Assembly: GCA_903813345.2 (NCBI GenBank)
Contig: CAIIXF020000137.1
Span: 1 to 25,000 of the forward strand
DNA length: 25,000 bases
Direction of reading: 5' to 3'
From: Owenia fusiformis
Lineage: Eukaryota > Annelida > Polychaeta > Sabellida > Oweniidae
Both the position numbers and the translations under genes were made by a program. Shown in pieces: positions 21,905 through 25,000 of the stretch. Position 1 is the first letter of the stretch. Every line of letters begins with the position of its first letter. The notes under the pieces were generated by a model, which saw only the letters and a program-made list of their open reading frames with translations, made no database searches and had not been told where the DNA came from.

Positions 21905-22537
21905 CACTGGTCAGTACCAAGCTAAGGTGACGGTCGTCACCTTCGCATTCAAAGATGGCGGATGTGAAGTGTCGATTTCGATATTTTTAGTTCTTATCGA
22001 ATTAAACTCCTTTATATAATGTAGTTGACGTAATGCTTTGATATTTGAACTAAATTCAACTTATATGACATGGAAGCCCTAGGGTATGATCATTTGTTCA
22101 CATATCATCCGTGGGCGCCACTGTTCAACGATATCTTCCACCGCTTAAGCGAAGGTAACTGGGATTTTGGTTTTACATATGATAACTGATATGCGATGAT
22201 ACGGTAACGTTATGAGATAATGGAAAGCTATGATGTCAAGTCAACGTGTATTGACAACTAACATGACCGTTACCGTATCTTACATTTCCAGTCGCCTTCT
22301 CTGGAGCAGTGGAAGATATCGTTGAACTGTGGCGCTCACGCATGATATATGAACAAATTATCATATCCAATAATTTCCATGTCATATAAGTCAAATTTGG
22401 TTCAAATATCAAAGCATTACGTCAACTTTAAAGTAGTTTAATTTGATGAAAACTAAAAATATTGAAATCGACACTTCCCGTCCGCCTTCTTTGATGCGAA
22501 GGTGACGGTCGTTACTTTCGCTTGATACTGACCAGTG
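21905..22537. mobile_element. 633-bp foldback / long-TIR element
   Basis: Two long arms, about 21905-22214 and 22262-22537, are inverted copies covering nearly the whole element and leaving a loop of about 47 bp. The outer 12 bases CACTGGTCAGTA pair exactly with TACTGACCAGTG. Long inner blocks also agree, among them GAAGTGTCGATTTC, GACGTAATGCTTTGATATTT, ACTTATATGACATGGAA, TTCAACGATATCTTCCAC and ATACGGTAACG. Small indels show divergence between arms. There is no coding capacity: the 79-codon minus frame 22409-22648 is a shadow of the right arm. The structure matches foldback or MITE-type non-autonomous DNA transposons. The superfamily is unknown. AGCAG occurs next to both ends (21899-21903 and 22538-22542), offset by one base on the left, as a possible target duplication. 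Confidence 0.8.
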
Positions 22538-22542
22538 AGCAG

Positions 22543-25000
22543 TAGAGGTAACGCTCAGGTCAAGCAATGTTTTAACACCAGTAACAAGGATGTCAATCAA
22601 TGCAGGTATCGCAATAACAGGAAGGTAGTAAGTGCCGCTATTCCCCACTGATTATTGCCTATAGAACAACAGGTCTTGGTTAATAATCTATTATGGCGAC
22701 GGCCAGAGTCCACAGAGAAGATGTATGGCTAGTTAATTAATACATTGATCTGTTTTTAGGATTCAATTTGGTCTTTTGAGGTCCTGAAAGTCAGTAAACA
22801 CGACAGAGTTGCCATGGTTGTTTTGAATCAAACAAAGAATGATATACTTTATATAAACGTATAGTATGTCTTAGTTTGATTAGAAGCTAATATCATATGA
22901 CATATAACAAATCACGATGATTTAGATTCATAATAATTTATAATAACCAATACCCATGTGAATATGATGTTAGCAGTGCTGATGAGGATGCAATCTTACT
23001 AATGATAGTAATCCGGGGATAGTAAGCGAATGTCGGTGATTATGTAACGACGCCGTGGGAAACACCCGAAGAACGCAATAACACAAACCCCTTTAAACAC
23101 GCGCCCATATATGAAAGCCCTTGCCATATAGGCTACATAAGTGCTGATCTTGCAAAAATACCACTAAGTGTATGTAAGGGCAATTATGGCGTTGCGAATA
23201 TATATATACATGTATAATACTCGTATATCATTTCTGATGAGGTGCCCGACAATCAGCCGCATGTTACCATCGATATAGTTATTTAATGGTCTATTTAATG
23301 GTATCAATCTCATGATGCAGCCAGATCCGGGACTACAGAACAATCGATTGCATTTCTATAGCTGCAATCAAACATAGCATCCTTATTTGTACATTCATAA
23401 CATCAACGGACTCTTTGAGGACCTAAATCCAATAATTCCTATTTGAAAACACCTTTGAACGCTTATAAGGTACACATTATACTGATTACACTACTGTCAA
23501 GCGATGTTAATTCAGATTGAGGCATATGTATAGGTAATGTTATTGATAGCACTCATAAGGTTGAATCGTGGCCTGCTCTATTGATCGCTATTGACTCTAC
23601 GGGCCGCTGGATCAGAAAATTGTCTATTAGGGTTGGGGGTTATTATATGATACGTATACATTCTATCAAGTAATGTCAAAAGTTCCATGGGTTTCTATCC
23701 TTTGTTAAATATTGTCATATTGTCTCTCCTACCGTATTGCCCCTTGTGATTCCCAATATAGCATTGACCAAAGGGAGAAATACGTAAGATATTGTTAGGT
23801 CGGAAAGGAACGTTCAAGAATAACCCTGATCGGCTATCACAAACCAGAAAAACAATGCAAGACATCTTGAAGTACAATTGAAAATAGAAGCGGTGGTGTA
23901 CCATCATTGTTGCAGATACTGATGTCCATTCAAGATGGCACATTTAGTCTCAAATTAATAATGTGCGATAGACAAATTCAAGTCGCAAAATCTACATATT
24001 TTTCAAATGTTACGGCATTTATGTTTGATGCCCTATATCTCCAAATGTAGTAGCGAACTTGGGTAATCATTGAAAAATCAAGATGTGTCAAAGCAAAAAC
24101 ATTTACTCAATGACGCATTATTGAATAAAGAACACACGCACTTGTAGGCGACGAATCCTATGGTAAGACATCTTGTTCTAACTTGGAGTTCTCTCAGTGA
24201 TTTGATCCTATTAACTTTTCGTGGAAATTGATTTTTATTAGTGACATTTTAAGGATTTAGATTGAGAATCACTCTAAAAACATTAAAGAAGATTGTAATG
24301 AAATGAGCGAATCTGACATCGAGGTCTTTAATTCAGTTGATCGACAATTTCAAACGAAGATACAATAACGCCACTGATTGCTTTTCTATCACATCATTAC
24401 GTTGTACTATTCTGATATTTATCAGCGCATTGTTAGTGGGAAGGAATACGTCTACACAACTTGTATATTCGCACAGAGACATTTCTATGTTTTATATGTC
24501 TATGATTCGCATTAAGCTTAGCTTGTTCGGCAAAGTACTCTCATGTTTATTTTTCATTTTTGTAGACAAAATGTATGTGTTTAGAATATTTAATACAAAA
24601 ATGATGTATGACTCAATGATGTCATATTGCTCAAAACACAGTTTACAAGTTTGCAAACCATGATTGTCGACCCCATAGCTTTTTCTTTATCATTGCCTTA
24701 TTACTTGTTCTGGTTGATTCCTTCATTCAAAATGTTCCCCACTTTCTCTACTGGTTTCAAATCAAGTTTTAATCTAATTAATGTCTGCTGACAATCAAAT
24801 ATCGCTTTTGAGGGAACATTTGAATTGAAAAGTAAACGGACCATCTCTCTTGTAGTATGATAATGACTTCTAATGAATGACGTGCGATCATCCATTAACT
24901 TATTTGTAAAATGACTTATATAAGACATGCTCACCCTGATTCACACGATGTTATGTTAGAGTGACTCCTTTAAAACATTATTATCAGATTATCAACTCCC
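22543..25000. other. AT-rich non-coding stretch, no feature seen
   Basis: A short alternating TA tract lies at about 23200-23206. Frames at 23695-23943 (-), 24337-24663 (+, 108 codons) and 24701-24934 (-) have no recognisable domain. The 24337 frame has hydrophobic patches but no clean signal peptide or start context, and it is left uncalled. Confidence 0.45.

Noticed and set aside
24337-24663. 108-codon plus-strand frame with hydrophobic patches
   Set aside because: The patches follow from T-rich DNA. There is no clean membrane topology or signal peptide and no recognisable motif.
1-25000. CRISPR arrays, bacterial operons, rRNA genes, viral genes
   Set aside because: No regularly spaced short direct repeats, no packed long frames, no conserved rRNA blocks and no viral-type coding sequence were seen on either strand.

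Overview
The window looks like non-coding nuclear DNA from a multicellular eukaryote, most likely an invertebrate animal. It is AT-rich throughout (about two thirds A+T by eye). It has no long open reading frame: the longest ATG-started frame is 132 codons and lies across a repeat. I see no operon-like packing, no rRNA or tRNA gene that I can recognise, and several inverted-repeat mobile-element relics of the kind that fill animal intergenic and intronic DNA. The animal assignment is inference from this texture. No gene in the window names the organism.

Layout. Positions 1-8200 are almost featureless apart from two small hairpins. A compact G-quadruplex-type G-run cluster lies at 8206-8233. 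From about 9300 to 10775 an 82-bp repeat unit recurs in three clusters, and a separate inverted repeat (10393-10534) abuts the third. At 11333-11488 a strikingly GC-rich nested hairpin is followed by a 21-bp palindrome. At 12585-13629 lies a 1,045-bp element with perfect 27-bp terminal inverted repeats and TATA on both sides, which I call a non-autonomous Tc1/mariner-like DNA transposon. At 16390-16873 is a second element with 60-bp terminal inverted repeats. At 17530-17640 a 36-codon frame reads as a textbook secretory signal peptide and is the only gene-like signal I can support. At 19148-19493 two 104-bp direct repeats sit 242 bp apart. A nested hairpin is at 20264-20338. At 21905-22537 a 633-bp foldback element is almost entirely two long inverted arms, and a 28-bp copy of its left junction lies about 600 bp upstream. 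From 22538 to 25000 I see nothing definable.

The window is best read as a gene desert or a large intron in which several distinct families of non-autonomous DNA transposon or hairpin element have accumulated between about 9 and 22.6 kb. No genes work together here. The undescribed items most worth following are the repeat families themselves (82-bp unit, foldback element, 60-bp TIR element, GC-rich hairpin) and the orphan signal-peptide frame.
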